A stretch of DNA of 64,000 nucleotides from Micromonospora ferruginea (GTDB taxonomy: Bacteria; Actinomycetota; Actinomycetes; Mycobacteriales; Micromonosporaceae): positions 6,207,001 to 6,271,000 of the forward strand of contig NZ_CP059322.2 of NCBI RefSeq assembly GCF_013694245.2, given 5' to 3'. Of the stretch, positions 40,571-49,379 are shown piece after piece (the stretch's first letter is position 1; the number at the start of each line of letters is the position of its first letter). Under the pieces are notes generated by a model that was not told the origin of the DNA, made no database searches, and saw nothing but the letters and a program-made list of their open reading frames with translations. The position numbers were made by a program, and so were the translations under genes.

Positions 40571-40574
<4 letters not shown>
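39819..40574 (+). CDS. Second ThiE/TenI-family protein
   Basis: About 251 residues if started at ATG 39819; GTG 39771 (overlapping thiG) and ATG 39861 are other options. The TIM-barrel core has GLVLMTDRR, VVLREKDLPRAERL, SPVFPTRTKPGYGPALG and the phosphate loop VLALGGIETPDQVRACVDPGATGVAVLGAL. The NDRxDxA-type pyrimidine-site segment of true ThiE is replaced by VAGPDPLDGDAVHLPAAG. A LVGRSCHDAAEL segment recalls TenI, the thiazole tautomerase. TenI activity next to thiO-thiS-thiG is plausible but inferred. The last ~45 residues are encoded by the hairpin element at 40465-40557 and are probably not part of the fold. Confidence 0.75.
40465..40557 (+). repeat. Constant-loop hairpin element, copy 1
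   Basis: Left flank CCACGAGA (40465-40472), a perfect 23-bp stem (40473-40495 with 40522-40544), a 26-nt loop (40496-40521, starting GGAGGGATCAAGCCTGACCG) and right flank CCCACCGCGACCA (40545-40557). The loop matches copy 2 at 25 of 26 bases and both flanks match closely, yet the stem sequence is unrelated. It lies at the 3' end of the second thiE gene, just before thiD. Confidence 0.9.
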
Positions 40575-41359
<785 letters not shown>

Positions 41360-41376
41360 GCGACAGGGAGGCTGTC

Positions 41377-42960
41377 ATGCAGGCACGTCGCAAGGTGTAC
41401 GTGGACGGGAGCCGGCCGGACGTCCGGGTGCCGTTCGTCGAGGTGACGCTGACCGGGGACAACCCGCCGGTGCGGCTCTACGACACCTCGGGTCCCGGCT
41501 CCGACCCGGAGGTGGGGTTGCCCGCGCTGCGCGGGCCGTGGATCGCCGAGCGGGGTGACGTCGCGCCGGTCCGGGGCGCCGGCACGCCGCTGGCCGGGAC
41601 CCGTCCCACCCAGCTCGCCTACGCGCGGGCCGGGACGATCACGCCGGAGATGGAGTTCGTGGCGATCCGGGAGGGGGTGACGCCGGAGTTCGTCCGGGAC
41701 GAGATCGCGGCCGGGCGGGCGGTGCTGCCGCTCAACGTCAACCACCCGGAGTGCGAGCCGGCGATCATCGGCAAGGCGTTCCTGGTCAAGGTCAACGCCA
41801 ACATCGGCACCTCGGCGGTGACGTCGTCGGTGGTGGACGAGGTGGAGAAGCTGACCTGGGCCACCCGGTGGGGCGCGGACACCGTGATGGACCTGTCCAC
41901 CGGCAAGCGGATCCACGAGACCCGCGAGGCGATCGTCCGCAACTCGCCGGTGCCGATCGGGACCGTGCCGATCTACCAGGCGCTGGAGAAGGTCGGCGGC
42001 GATCCGGTGAAGCTGAGCTGGGAGGTGTTCGCCGAGACCGTGATCGAGCAGGCCGAACAGGGCGTCGACTACATGACGGTGCACGCCGGGGTGCTGCTGC
42101 CGTACGTGCCGCTGGCCGTGGACCGGGTGACCGGGATCGTGTCCCGGGGCGGCTCGATCATGGCGGCCTGGTGCCTGGCGCACCATGAGGAGAACTTCCT
42201 CTACACCAACTTCCGGGAGCTGTGTGCGCTGCTCGCGCGGTACGACGTCACCTTCTCCCTCGGCGACGGGCTGCGCCCCGGGTCGATCGCGGACGCCAAC
42301 GACGAGGCGCAGTTCGCCGAGCTGCGGACGCTCGGCGAGTTGACGAAGGTGGCCTGGGAGTACGACGTCCAGGTGATGATCGAGGGCCCCGGGCATGTGC
42401 CGATGCACAAGATCAAGGAGAACGTGGACCTCCAGCAGGAATGGTGCCACGAGGCCCCGTTCTACACGCTCGGCCCGCTGACCACCGACGTCGCGCCCGC
42501 GTACGACCACATCACGTCGGCGATCGGCGCCGCGATGATCGGCATGTTCGGCACCGCGATGCTCTGCTACGTCACGCCGAAGGAGCACCTCGGGCTGCCG
42601 GACCGGGACGACGTGAAGGCGGGCGTGATCGCGTACAAGATCGCGGCGCACGCGGCCGACCTGGCCAAGGGGCATCCGGGCGCGCAGGCCTGGGACGACG
42701 CGCTGTCCAAGGCGCGGTTCGAGTTCCGCTGGTCCGACCAGTTCAACCTGGCGCTCGACCCGGAGACGGCGCGGGCGTACCACGACGCGACACTGCCCGC
42801 CGAGCCGGCGAAGACCGCCCACTTCTGCTCGATGTGCGGGCCGAAGTTCTGCTCCATGAAGATCACCCAGGAGCTGAAGGACTACGCGGCGCGGGGCATG
42901 CGCGGCAAGTCGGAGGAGTTCGTCGCCGGCGGCTCGCGGGTCTACCTGCCGCTGGCCTGA
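41377..42960 (+). CDS. thiC: Phosphomethylpyrimidine synthase
   Basis: 527 residues. Radical-SAM enzyme that rearranges aminoimidazole ribotide into HMP phosphate. The C-terminal cluster motif CSMCGPKFC (residues ~484-492) binds the [4Fe-4S] cluster. MEGPGHVPMHKIKENV-type and DLSTGKRIHETREAI segments are conserved. The ATG at 41377 follows AGGGAGG. Last gene of the operon; terminator downstream. The only TPP riboswitch in the window is the one in front of thiE. Confidence 0.98.
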   Translation: MQARRKVYVDGSRPDVRVPFVEVTLTGDNPPVRLYDTSGPGSDPEVGLPALRGPWIAERGDVAPVRGAGTPLAGTRPTQLAYARAGTITPEMEFVAIREGVTPEFVRDEIAAGRAVLPLNVNHPECEPAIIGKAFLVKVNANIGTSAVTSSVVDEVEKLTWATRWGADTVMDLSTGKRIHETREAIVRNSPVPIGTVPIYQALEKVGGDPVKLSWEVFAETVIEQAEQGVDYMTVHAGVLLPYVPLAVDRVTGIVSRGGSIMAAWCLAHHEENFLYTNFRELCALLARYDVTFSLGDGLRPGSIADANDEAQFAELRTLGELTKVAWEYDVQVMIEGPGHVPMHKIKENVDLQQEWCHEAPFYTLGPLTTDVAPAYDHITSAIGAAMIGMFGTAMLCYVTPKEHLGLPDRDDVKAGVIAYKIAAHAADLAKGHPGAQAWDDALSKARFEFRWSDQFNLALDPETARAYHDATLPAEPAKTAHFCSMCGPKFCSMKITQELKDYAARGMRGKSEEFVAGGSRVYLPLA

Positions 42961-42966
42961 GCCGCC

Positions 42967-42997
42967 GGGGGCCGGCCCGGTCGCCGGCCCGGCCCCC
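42967..42997. terminator. Terminator between thiC and the convergent gene
   Basis: GGGGGCCGG (42967-42975) pairs with CCGGCCCCC (42989-42997), with further pairing possible in the loop. It lies in the 43-base space between convergent genes. Confidence 0.7.
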
Positions 42998-43003
42998 GAA
43001 CGG

Positions 43004-45820
43004 TCAGTCCCGGTGGTGCCGGCCGGTACGCAGGGAACGGGCGTCGTCGGCGTTGTCGTCCGAGGCGAGACCGGCGACCCAGTCGACGTACTCGTCGTCG
43101 CCGGTGGCGCTCGGCTGGGCCGTCTCGTCGACCTGCTCCGGCTCGTCCTTGCCCCGGTTGCGCCGGAACAGGCCGCGCCGGGCCTTGGCCTTCCCGCCGG
43201 CGGCCTCGGCCTCGTCCGCTCCGGCGTGCCGGCCCCGGGCGGGCTCCGGGTCGGCCGCCGTGGCGGGTCCGGCCTGGGTGGGTACGGTCGCGTCGGCGGC
43301 CGGGGTCGGCCCGGTCACCTCGGGCGCCGGCCGCCCGGCGGGGCGGGCGCCGGTGGCGAGCGCGTCCCATCCGGTGCTGCGGCCCGGCTCGGGCAGGCCC
43401 TGGTGCCGGGGGCGGGGGGCCGGCTCGGCCCGCGCGGTCGTGTCGTCGCGGTCCCGGCCGGTCGCCGGCTCGGTCGGCGCGGGTGCGTCGAGCGGCCGGG
43501 GCGGCCGGCCCGCCGCCGGGGTGATCGGCCAGGCCGGTCGCACGTCGCCCGGTCGCTCGGTCACGTCCTCGAAGATGGGGAACCGTGGCCGGGGCGACGA
43601 GGCGGACCGGTCGGCCGGCTCGGGGTCGAAGAAGAAGCTCCGCCGGCCGGCCGGCTTCACGGCCCGCGACTCGCCCGAGGCGTCGGCATCGCCCGCGAGC
43701 GGGACGGACGTGTCGCCCGCCGCCCGGGTGGACGGGCCGGTCGTCCGGGCGGACGTGCCGTCCGCCGTCGGAGCGGACGTGCCGTCCGCCGGGGTGGCCG
43801 TGCCGCTCGTCGTGGCGTTCGTGTCGCCCGCCGGGCCGGACGCGGCGCTCGTCGGGCCGGATGCGGCGCTCGTCGGGCCGGATGCGGCGCTCGTCGGGCC
43901 GGACGTGTCGCTCGTCGGGCCGGATGCGGCGCTCGTCGGGCCGGACGTGTCGCTCGTCGGGCCGGACGTGGCGGTCGTCGGGGTGGCCGTGGCGCTCGTC
44001 GGGCCGGACGTGGCGCTCGCCGGGGTTGACGTGCCGCCCGCCGGGGCGGACGTGGCGACGGTGGGCGCGGCGGAAGTGGTGGTCTCGCCGGGCGTCGAGG
44101 TGTCGTCGGGCCGGGGCGCGGTCGCCGGGGCGGTGTCACTCCGGGTGGTGCGGGGGGCCCGGGTGCGCCGGGCCCGGCCGGCCCGGGTGGTTGCCGTCGT
44201 GTCGTCGGCGTCGGTGACCGGCGCGTCGGGAGCGGGGGCGTCTCCGGGAGCCGCCGCGCCGGACGTCGGCCCGTCGGTGGCCGCCGCGGCGGTGCCGGTA
44301 GGCGTCCGGTCGTCGGCCGGCGACGTGGCGCGGGCGGCGGTGCGGCTCCGCCGTGGCCGGGTCGCCCGCGGAGTTGCCTCCACCGTGCTCGGGGCGGCGG
44401 ACGGCTCGGTGCCGGTCGCCTGCTCCTCCGGCGACGTTCGCGGCTCGGGCGTGGGTCGCCCGGCGGTCCGCCCCACCGGCCCGGCGGCGTCGACCGCCGG
44501 CCGGGACGAGCCGGCCGGCGTGCCGGCGTCGGACGGTGCGGGGGCGGCGATCCCCGGGCCGGGCGTGTCGTCGCCGGACGGGGTCGCGCCGGCGGCCGGC
44601 TGCGGCTCGGGGCGGCCGGCGGACAGCACGTCGATGGCCGAGGTCCGCCGGCCCGGTGGCAGCAGGTTGGGCATCGGCGAGCCGTGCGCCGAACCTTCGC
44701 CGTCGCGCGCCGGAGCGGGCGCGGCCGGGTGCGGATCGGGGGAGTCGGGTGCGGTGGGTGACGCCGGGGCGGCGTGCCGAGCGGCTGCCGGCGCGGTGGC
44801 GGACCCGCCGGCCTCCGGCCAGTCCCAGTGCGCGGGGGCCGGAGCGCCGGGCGTCGCCGGCGTCGTCGTGGCCACCGCCGGGGCGGAGACGCCGGCCGGC
44901 ACCGGCGCACCGGTCGGCAGCGGCGCGAGGATGTCGGTGGGCTCGACGGCGTCGGCCCCGGTGGCCGGCCGGGGCAGCACCGTGGTGGCGGTCGAGCCGA
45001 GCGCCCCGGCGACGATCGCGATCAACGCGCCGTAGTAGGGCGCCACCTGGTAGCGGTCGCTCGCCGCGCCCGGGCCGGCGGTCAGGTAGGCGAAGGCCAC
45101 CAGCACCGGTCCGGCCGCGCCGGCCGCGCCACCGACCAGCGGCGGGTGCCCGGCCCGGCGGGCCAGCACGCCGATCGCCCCGCCCGCGAGCAGCGCCAGC
45201 GTGGGCAGCAGCAGCATGGCCAGGCGTTGCGCCGCGCCGGCGTCGAGCCAGGACGGTTCCAGGACGCCGAGTCGCACGGTGGCCAGCGGCCGGTTGGACA
45301 CGATCGCGGGTGCGACGGAGAGCAGGGCGAGCAGCCAGACGATCCCGGCGGAGAGCGCGACGCCCCAGCCGAACGGTGGCTTGAGCAGCACGGCGATCGC
45401 CGCGCCCGCGCCCACCACCGCGCCCAGGACGGCACAGATGCCGGCCGCCCACACCGGGTCGACGGAGCCGCCCAGCTCGGCGGCGCGGGCCGGCTGCATG
45501 CAGAGCGGGGCGACCACGATCGCGCCCAGCGCGCTGACGCCGGCGACGGAGAGCAGCTCGGTGGTGCCACCGGGACGGTCGTCGCGGCGGGCGAAGCGCT
45601 CGGTGAGGACGGCCCCGGCGACGGCGGCGACCGCGGCGAACCAGGCGACCCAGACGAGCTGGGCGGGCCACCGGTTGACCGAGCCGTCGACGAACGCGCC
45701 GTCGAGGCGGACGACACCGAAGCCGTACGCGATGCCGAGCTGGCCGGCACCGGCCAGCACGCTCACCCCGAGCGCCGTGAGCAGCAGCCTGCCCCACGTC
45801 CGAAAGGCCATGTCGGGCAC
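43004..45820 (-). CDS. Large membrane protein with disordered repeat tail
   Basis: 938 residues; family not recognised. The first ~290 residues hold about eight hydrophobic segments (LLLTALGVSVLAGAGQLGIAYGF; LVWVAWFAAVAAVAGAVL and others). The rest is a long Ala/Pro/Thr/Arg-rich region, likely disordered. It includes a run of seven-residue units of the form SGPTSAA/SGPTSDT at ~residues 590-660, then ends in a charged segment (KAKARRGLFRRNRGKDEPEQVDE). ATG 45811 (MAFRTWG) is an alternative start. Function unknown. Confidence 0.75.
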   Translation of the reverse strand: MPDMAFRTWGRLLLTALGVSVLAGAGQLGIAYGFGVVRLDGAFVDGSVNRWPAQLVWVAWFAAVAAVAGAVLTERFARRDDRPGGTTELLSVAGVSALGAIVVAPLCMQPARAAELGGSVDPVWAAGICAVLGAVVGAGAAIAVLLKPPFGWGVALSAGIVWLLALLSVAPAIVSNRPLATVRLGVLEPSWLDAGAAQRLAMLLLPTLALLAGGAIGVLARRAGHPPLVGGAAGAAGPVLVAFAYLTAGPGAASDRYQVAPYYGALIAIVAGALGSTATTVLPRPATGADAVEPTDILAPLPTGAPVPAGVSAPAVATTTPATPGAPAPAHWDWPEAGGSATAPAAARHAAPASPTAPDSPDPHPAAPAPARDGEGSAHGSPMPNLLPPGRRTSAIDVLSAGRPEPQPAAGATPSGDDTPGPGIAAPAPSDAGTPAGSSRPAVDAAGPVGRTAGRPTPEPRTSPEEQATGTEPSAAPSTVEATPRATRPRRSRTAARATSPADDRTPTGTAAAATDGPTSGAAAPGDAPAPDAPVTDADDTTATTRAGRARRTRAPRTTRSDTAPATAPRPDDTSTPGETTTSAAPTVATSAPAGGTSTPASATSGPTSATATPTTATSGPTSDTSGPTSAASGPTSDTSGPTSAASGPTSAASGPTSAASGPAGDTNATTSGTATPADGTSAPTADGTSARTTGPSTRAAGDTSVPLAGDADASGESRAVKPAGRRSFFFDPEPADRSASSPRPRFPIFEDVTERPGDVRPAWPITPAAGRPPRPLDAPAPTEPATGRDRDDTTARAEPAPRPRHQGLPEPGRSTGWDALATGARPAGRPAPEVTGPTPAADATVPTQAGPATAADPEPARGRHAGADEAEAAGGKAKARRGLFRRNRGKDEPEQVDETAQPSATGDDEYVDWVAGLASDDNADDARSLRTGRHHRD
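43824..44035 (-). repeat. 21-bp tandem repeat inside the membrane-protein gene
   Basis: About ten head-to-tail 21-base units with the core GCTCGTCGGGCCGGAYGYGG (on the + strand) encode the heptapeptide SGPTSAA/SGPTSDT. The units differ by a few bases. The repeat keeps the reading frame, so copy-number change would alter only tail length. Limits are approximate. Confidence 0.75.
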
Positions 45821-45886
45821 GTTACGGCCCGGTGAGGTGGTTCGCCACCTTGCCGCCGCGCGGCGCGGCGAACCGCGCCGGGGTGG

Positions 45887-46195
45887 CTACTTCAACTCGA
45901 CCAGACGGGCGAGGTAGGTGGTGTCGCCGACGTTGGTCAGCATGTGCACCGCACCCGGGTCGCGGTAGACCACCCCGCCGGTGGGCTCGTCGGCGTCGAT
46001 CGTGGTGCCGTCGATGGTCTGCACCACGTTCTTCGCGCCCTGGACCGCGATCACCAGGTACGGGTGGTCGTGCCGGTGCAGCGGCTGCCGCTCGCCCGGC
46101 TCCAGCCGGATGTGCCAGACCCGGACCCGGTCGTTCTCGTAGACGATCTCCTGGCCCACCGGGCCGAGTTCGAGGTCGGTGGAGAGTTCGCTCAT
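45887..46195 (-). CDS. Small cupin-domain protein
   Basis: 102 residues, a single cupin barrel. The metal-site motif PLHRHDHPYLVIAVQG (~residues 38-53) carries two histidines, and a second His lies in GAVHMLTNVG. Small cupins of this type bind metals or small acids; the reaction cannot be told. The ATG overlaps the stop of the upstream oxidoreductase by 4 bases, so it is the third gene of the ATPase-oxidoreductase-cupin operon. Confidence 0.85.
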   Translation of the reverse strand: MSELSTDLELGPVGQEIVYENDRVRVWHIRLEPGERQPLHRHDHPYLVIAVQGAKNVVQTIDGTTIDADEPTGGVVYRDPGAVHMLTNVGDTTYLARLVELK

Positions 46196-47142
46196 CGGGT
46201 TCCGTCCAGTTGGGGGAGCACCTCGGCGGCGATGAGCTCCACGTGGTCGAGGTCGTCGAAGTCGATCAGTCGCAGGTGCACCCGGCTGGTCCCGACCGCG
46301 GCGAACTCACCGAGCCGCTCCACGAGCTGGGCCGGGGAGCCGACCACCGGGTCCTCCGGCGGGAGCGCGCTGGCGACGTGCAGCGGCGCGGCCCGTCGCT
46401 GCGCCTCGGCGTCGGTGCGCCCGATCGCCACCACGATCCCGGCGGAGAGGGTCAGCGGCGCCCGCCCGGACGCGTCCCGCCCGGTGCGGTCGCACGCCTC
46501 GCGGACCCGCTCGTACGCGGCGGCCGTCTCGGCGACGTTCTTGAACGGCATGTTGAACTCGTCGGCGTACCGGGCGGCCAGCTCCGGGGTGCGCTTCGGG
46601 CCCTTGCCGCCGACGATCACCGGCGGGCCGGGCCGCTGCACCGGCTTGGGCAGCGCGGGCGCGTCGACCAGCCGGTAGTGCTCGCCGCTGTAGCTGTAGG
46701 TCTCCCCGTCCGGGGTGCGCCACAGCCCGGTGACGATCTCCAGTTGCTCGGCCAGCCGGTCGAACCGTTCGCTGACCGGCGGGAACGGGATGCCGTACGC
46801 GGTGTGCTCCCGCTCGAACCAGCCGGCGCCGATGCCCAGCTCGACCCGGCCGCCGCTCATCCGGTCGACCTGGGCGACCATGACGGCCAGCGGCCCGGGG
46901 AGCCGGAAGGTGGCGGAGGTGACGAGCGTGCCGAGCCGGATGCGGGACGTCTCCCGGGCCAGCGCGGCGAGCGTCAGCCAGGCGTCGGTGGGCCCGGGCA
47001 GCGCCGGCTCGTCGCCCATCGACCGGTAGTGGTCGGCGCGGAAGAAGCCCTCGAAGCCGGAATCCTCGACCAGCCGGGCGAACCGGAGCTGATCGTCGTA
47101 GTCCGCGCCACGGTGCGGTTCGGTGAAGATCGAGACCCGCAT
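46192..47142 (-). CDS. Luciferase-like (LLM class) flavin/F420 oxidoreductase
   Basis: 316 residues. The bacterial-luciferase TIM barrel is indicated by MRVSIFTEP, GFEGFFRADHY, RIRLGTLVTSATFRLPGPLAVMVAQVDRMSGGRVELGIGAGW and VIVGGKGPKRTPELAARYADEFN. This pattern fits the actinobacterial F420-dependent branch, though FMN use cannot be excluded. It starts two bases after the ABC ATPase stop and overlaps the cupin gene, suggesting it processes whatever the importer brings in. Confidence 0.88.
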   Translation of the reverse strand: MRVSIFTEPHRGADYDDQLRFARLVEDSGFEGFFRADHYRSMGDEPALPGPTDAWLTLAALARETSRIRLGTLVTSATFRLPGPLAVMVAQVDRMSGGRVELGIGAGWFEREHTAYGIPFPPVSERFDRLAEQLEIVTGLWRTPDGETYSYSGEHYRLVDAPALPKPVQRPGPPVIVGGKGPKRTPELAARYADEFNMPFKNVAETAAAYERVREACDRTGRDASGRAPLTLSAGIVVAIGRTDAEAQRRAAPLHVASALPPEDPVVGSPAQLVERLGEFAAVGTSRVHLRLIDFDDLDHVELIAAEVLPQLDGTR

Positions 47143-47144
47143 GC

Positions 47145-47960
47145 TCAGCGCCCTCCCGTGGTCGCGGCCCGCGGCGGCGTCCCGGCCGGCGCCGGTACGC
47201 CGGGGGCGTCCCGCTCCATCAGCAGTTCGTGCAGCTCGGCGCTGATCCGGGCGACGTCGGCCAGGTGCGCGTGCCGGCCCAGGGTGCGGGGCCGGGGGAC
47301 GGCCACCTCGACCACCTCACGGATGCGGCCCGGACGCGGGCTGAGCACGACCACCCGGTCGGCCAGCAGCACCGCCTCGTCGATCGAGTGGGTGACGAAG
47401 ACGATCGTCGCCTTCGTGTCCATGTGCACCCGCTGGAGTTCGCCGGACAGCTCCTCGCGGGTGAGCGCGTCGAGCGCGGAGAACGGCTCGTCCATCAGCA
47501 TCACCCGGGGCGAGCCGATCAGCGAGCGGCACAGCGAGACGCGCTGCTGCATGCCGCCGGACAGCTCGTGCGGGAGGCGCTTCTCGAAACCGCCCAGCCC
47601 GGCCATCTCCAGCAGCTCGCGGGCGCGTTCGCGGTGCTTGGCCCGGCGCCAGCCGAAGATCTCCACCGGCAGCAGGACGTTGTCGAGCACCGTGCGCCAG
47701 GGCAGCAGCGCCGGGCGCTGGAACAGCATGGCGACGTCCTGGCGCGGCTTCGTGATCGGCGTGCCGGCGACGGTGATCTGACCGGCGGTGACCGGCAGCA
47801 GGCCGGCGATCATGCGCAGCAGGGTGGACTTGCCGCAGCCGGATCGGCCGAGGACGGCGACGAACTCACCCTCGGCGACGTCGAGGTCGATGCCGCGCAG
47901 CGCCTCCACCCGCCCCGAGCGGCCGTCGAAGGTGCGGGACACCCCGGACAGTCGGATCAT
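47145..47960 (-). CDS. ABC importer ATPase (SsuB/TauB/ThiZ-like)
   Basis: 271 residues. Walker A GRSGCGKST (~residue 38), Q-loop MLFQRPALLPWRTVLDNV, signature LSGGMQQRVSLCRSL, Walker B VMLMDEPFSALD and switch histidine VTHSIDEA. These match the nitrate/sulfonate/taurine importer family, which also includes pyrimidine importers. It is transcribed away from the lipoprotein and permease that complete the transporter (48247-50222). The ATG at 47960 follows GGCGGGAG. Confidence 0.92.
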   Translation of the reverse strand: MIRLSGVSRTFDGRSGRVEALRGIDLDVAEGEFVAVLGRSGCGKSTLLRMIAGLLPVTAGQITVAGTPITKPRQDVAMLFQRPALLPWRTVLDNVLLPVEIFGWRRAKHRERARELLEMAGLGGFEKRLPHELSGGMQQRVSLCRSLIGSPRVMLMDEPFSALDALTREELSGELQRVHMDTKATIVFVTHSIDEAVLLADRVVVLSPRPGRIREVVEVAVPRPRTLGRHAHLADVARISAELHELLMERDAPGVPAPAGTPPRAATTGGR

Positions 47961-48023
47961 CTCCCGCCGGCTCCCTTCCCACCTCGTCGCGAACGTGAGC
48001 CGGGCTAGCGTAGCGGTCGCGTG

Positions 48024-48052
48024 CTTATAGCACCGTCCGGGGTGGACGTCAG
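48024..48052 (-). promoter_or_regulatory. Candidate promoter for the ATPase-oxidoreductase-cupin operon
   Basis: On the minus strand CTGACG (48052-48047) and TATAAG (48029-48024) are 17 bases apart, ~64 bases before the ATPase start. This is a good vegetative-type match. Confidence 0.6.
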
Positions 48053-48100
48053 TCCGCTTTCCGTCACGCTACTTCGTTTCCTTTCCGCAACCCGGACGGT
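48032..48100. promoter_or_regulatory. Spaced inverted repeat in the divergent promoter region
   Basis: ACCGTCCGGG (48032-48041) and its exact complement CCCGGACGGT (48091-48100) are 49 bases apart between the divergent ATPase and lipoprotein genes. The left arm overlaps the minus-strand promoter spacer. It could be a pair of half-sites for a shared regulator; chance is not excluded. The rest of the 286-base gap has no gene. Confidence 0.4.
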
Positions 48101-48246
48101 TGCTGCGCGTCATCCCCCTTCTCGTACGCTGTTGCGCGCGAAGAGTCCCCTCGCGACGGTCCAGTCGGCCGACCCTCCTGCCGACCCCGTCGGACCCACG
48201 ACCCGACCGGCGAAGATCTCCTGGTCGGAAAGGACATGGTGCACTG

Positions 48247-49278
48247 ATGAGAAGGTTGACCCGCACGGTCGCCGCCGCGGCGCTGGCGACCGCCCTCGCC
48301 CTCGTGGGCGGCTGCAGCAGTGACTCGGACAAGTCCGAGGCCGGCAGCGGCGGCAACGGTGGGGCGCTGGAGAAGGTGACCTACCTCACGTCGTTCGGTA
48401 ACTTCGGCCGTGACTCCTACGCCTGGGTGGCCAAGGACAAGGGCTTCTTCAAGGAGGCCGGTTTCGACGTCGACATCAAGCCGGGCCAGGGCACCGGTTC
48501 GGTGATCCAGACCATCACCGGCGGCCAGGCCGACTTCGGCCCGATCGACCTGACCGGCGGCATCCTGCAGCTCGGCAACGGTCAGGCCAAGGACTTCGTC
48601 GCGGTGGCCGCGATCCAGCAGCGCACCATGGCCGCCATCGTCACGGTCGAGGGCAAGAACATCGCCACCCCGAAGGACCTCGAGGGCAAGAAGCTCGCCG
48701 ACACCCCGACCTCCGTCGTGCGCAACCTCTTCCCCACGTACGCCCGGCTGGCCGGCATCGACGAGAAGAAGGTGACCTGGGTCAACGGTGAGGCGCAGGG
48801 CCTGATCGGCATGCTCGGCTCGGGCTCGGTGGACGGCATCGGCCAGTTCGTGGTCGGTCAGCCCACCGTGGAGGTGGTGACGAAGAAGAAGCCGGTCGTG
48901 CTGCCCTACAGCAACGTGATGCAGGACCTCTACGGCAACGCGCTGATCACCTCCAGCAAGATCGCCAAGGAGAAGCCGGAGATGGTGAAGAAGTTCACCG
49001 CCGCGCTGCTCAAGGGCCTGAACTACTCGCTGGAGCACCCGGACGAGGCCGGCGAGATCCTGAAGAAGAACGTGCCGGCCGCGAACCCGGCGGCGTCCGC
49101 CGCCGAGCTCAAGCTGATGGCCGCGTACGTCCGGTCGAGCAACTCCGGCACCGCCATCGGCACGCTCGACAGCGGCCGGGTGGCCAAGAGCATCGCGCTG
49201 CTCCAGGGCGCGGGCGCGCTCAAGCAGAACCTCACCCCCGACCAGATCATCAACTTCGACCTGGCGCCGAAGGCCTGA
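48247..49278 (+). CDS. ABC importer substrate-binding lipoprotein (NMT1/SsuA-like)
   Basis: 343 residues. A signal peptide ends in the lipobox LVGGC (Cys ~23), followed by a Ser/Gly linker. The mature part (VTYLTSFGNFGRDSYAWVAKDKGFFKEAGFDVDI) matches the NMT1/THI5-like and SsuA family that binds sulfonates, nitrate or pyrimidine thiamine precursors. The residues visible do not fix the ligand. ATG 48247 has AAAGGA upstream. A strong hairpin separates it from the permease, a common way to make more binding protein than permease. Confidence 0.88.
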   Translation: MRRLTRTVAAAALATALALVGGCSSDSDKSEAGSGGNGGALEKVTYLTSFGNFGRDSYAWVAKDKGFFKEAGFDVDIKPGQGTGSVIQTITGGQADFGPIDLTGGILQLGNGQAKDFVAVAAIQQRTMAAIVTVEGKNIATPKDLEGKKLADTPTSVVRNLFPTYARLAGIDEKKVTWVNGEAQGLIGMLGSGSVDGIGQFVVGQPTVEVVTKKKPVVLPYSNVMQDLYGNALITSSKIAKEKPEMVKKFTAALLKGLNYSLEHPDEAGEILKKNVPAANPAASAAELKLMAAYVRSSNSGTAIGTLDSGRVAKSIALLQGAGALKQNLTPDQIINFDLAPKA

Positions 49279-49296
49279 CCGGTCGGCTCGGGCCAC

Positions 49297-49336
49297 GGGG
49301 GTGCGACCCGCCGGACACCCGGTGGGTCGCACCCCC
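49297..49336 (+). terminator. Intercistronic hairpin between lipoprotein and permease
   Basis: A perfect 13-bp stem (49297-49309 with 49324-49336), with a CCGG/CCGG inner pairing in the loop, begins 18 bases after the lipoprotein gene. It probably acts as a partial terminator and mRNA stabiliser. Confidence 0.75.
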
Positions 49337-49379
49337 TTCGCGTGCCGGTCGTCCCGACCGGACGGAGAAGGAGGACACG

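Noticed and set aside
43824..44035. CRISPR-like array
   Set aside because: The units are contiguous, in-frame and without unique spacers; it is a coding minisatellite. No cas genes are present.
42222..45035. 937-codon + strand frame running from inside thiC past 43,000
   Set aside because: Out of frame with thiC and antisense to the membrane-protein gene; composition is repetitive Val/Gly/Ala with no recognisable fold.
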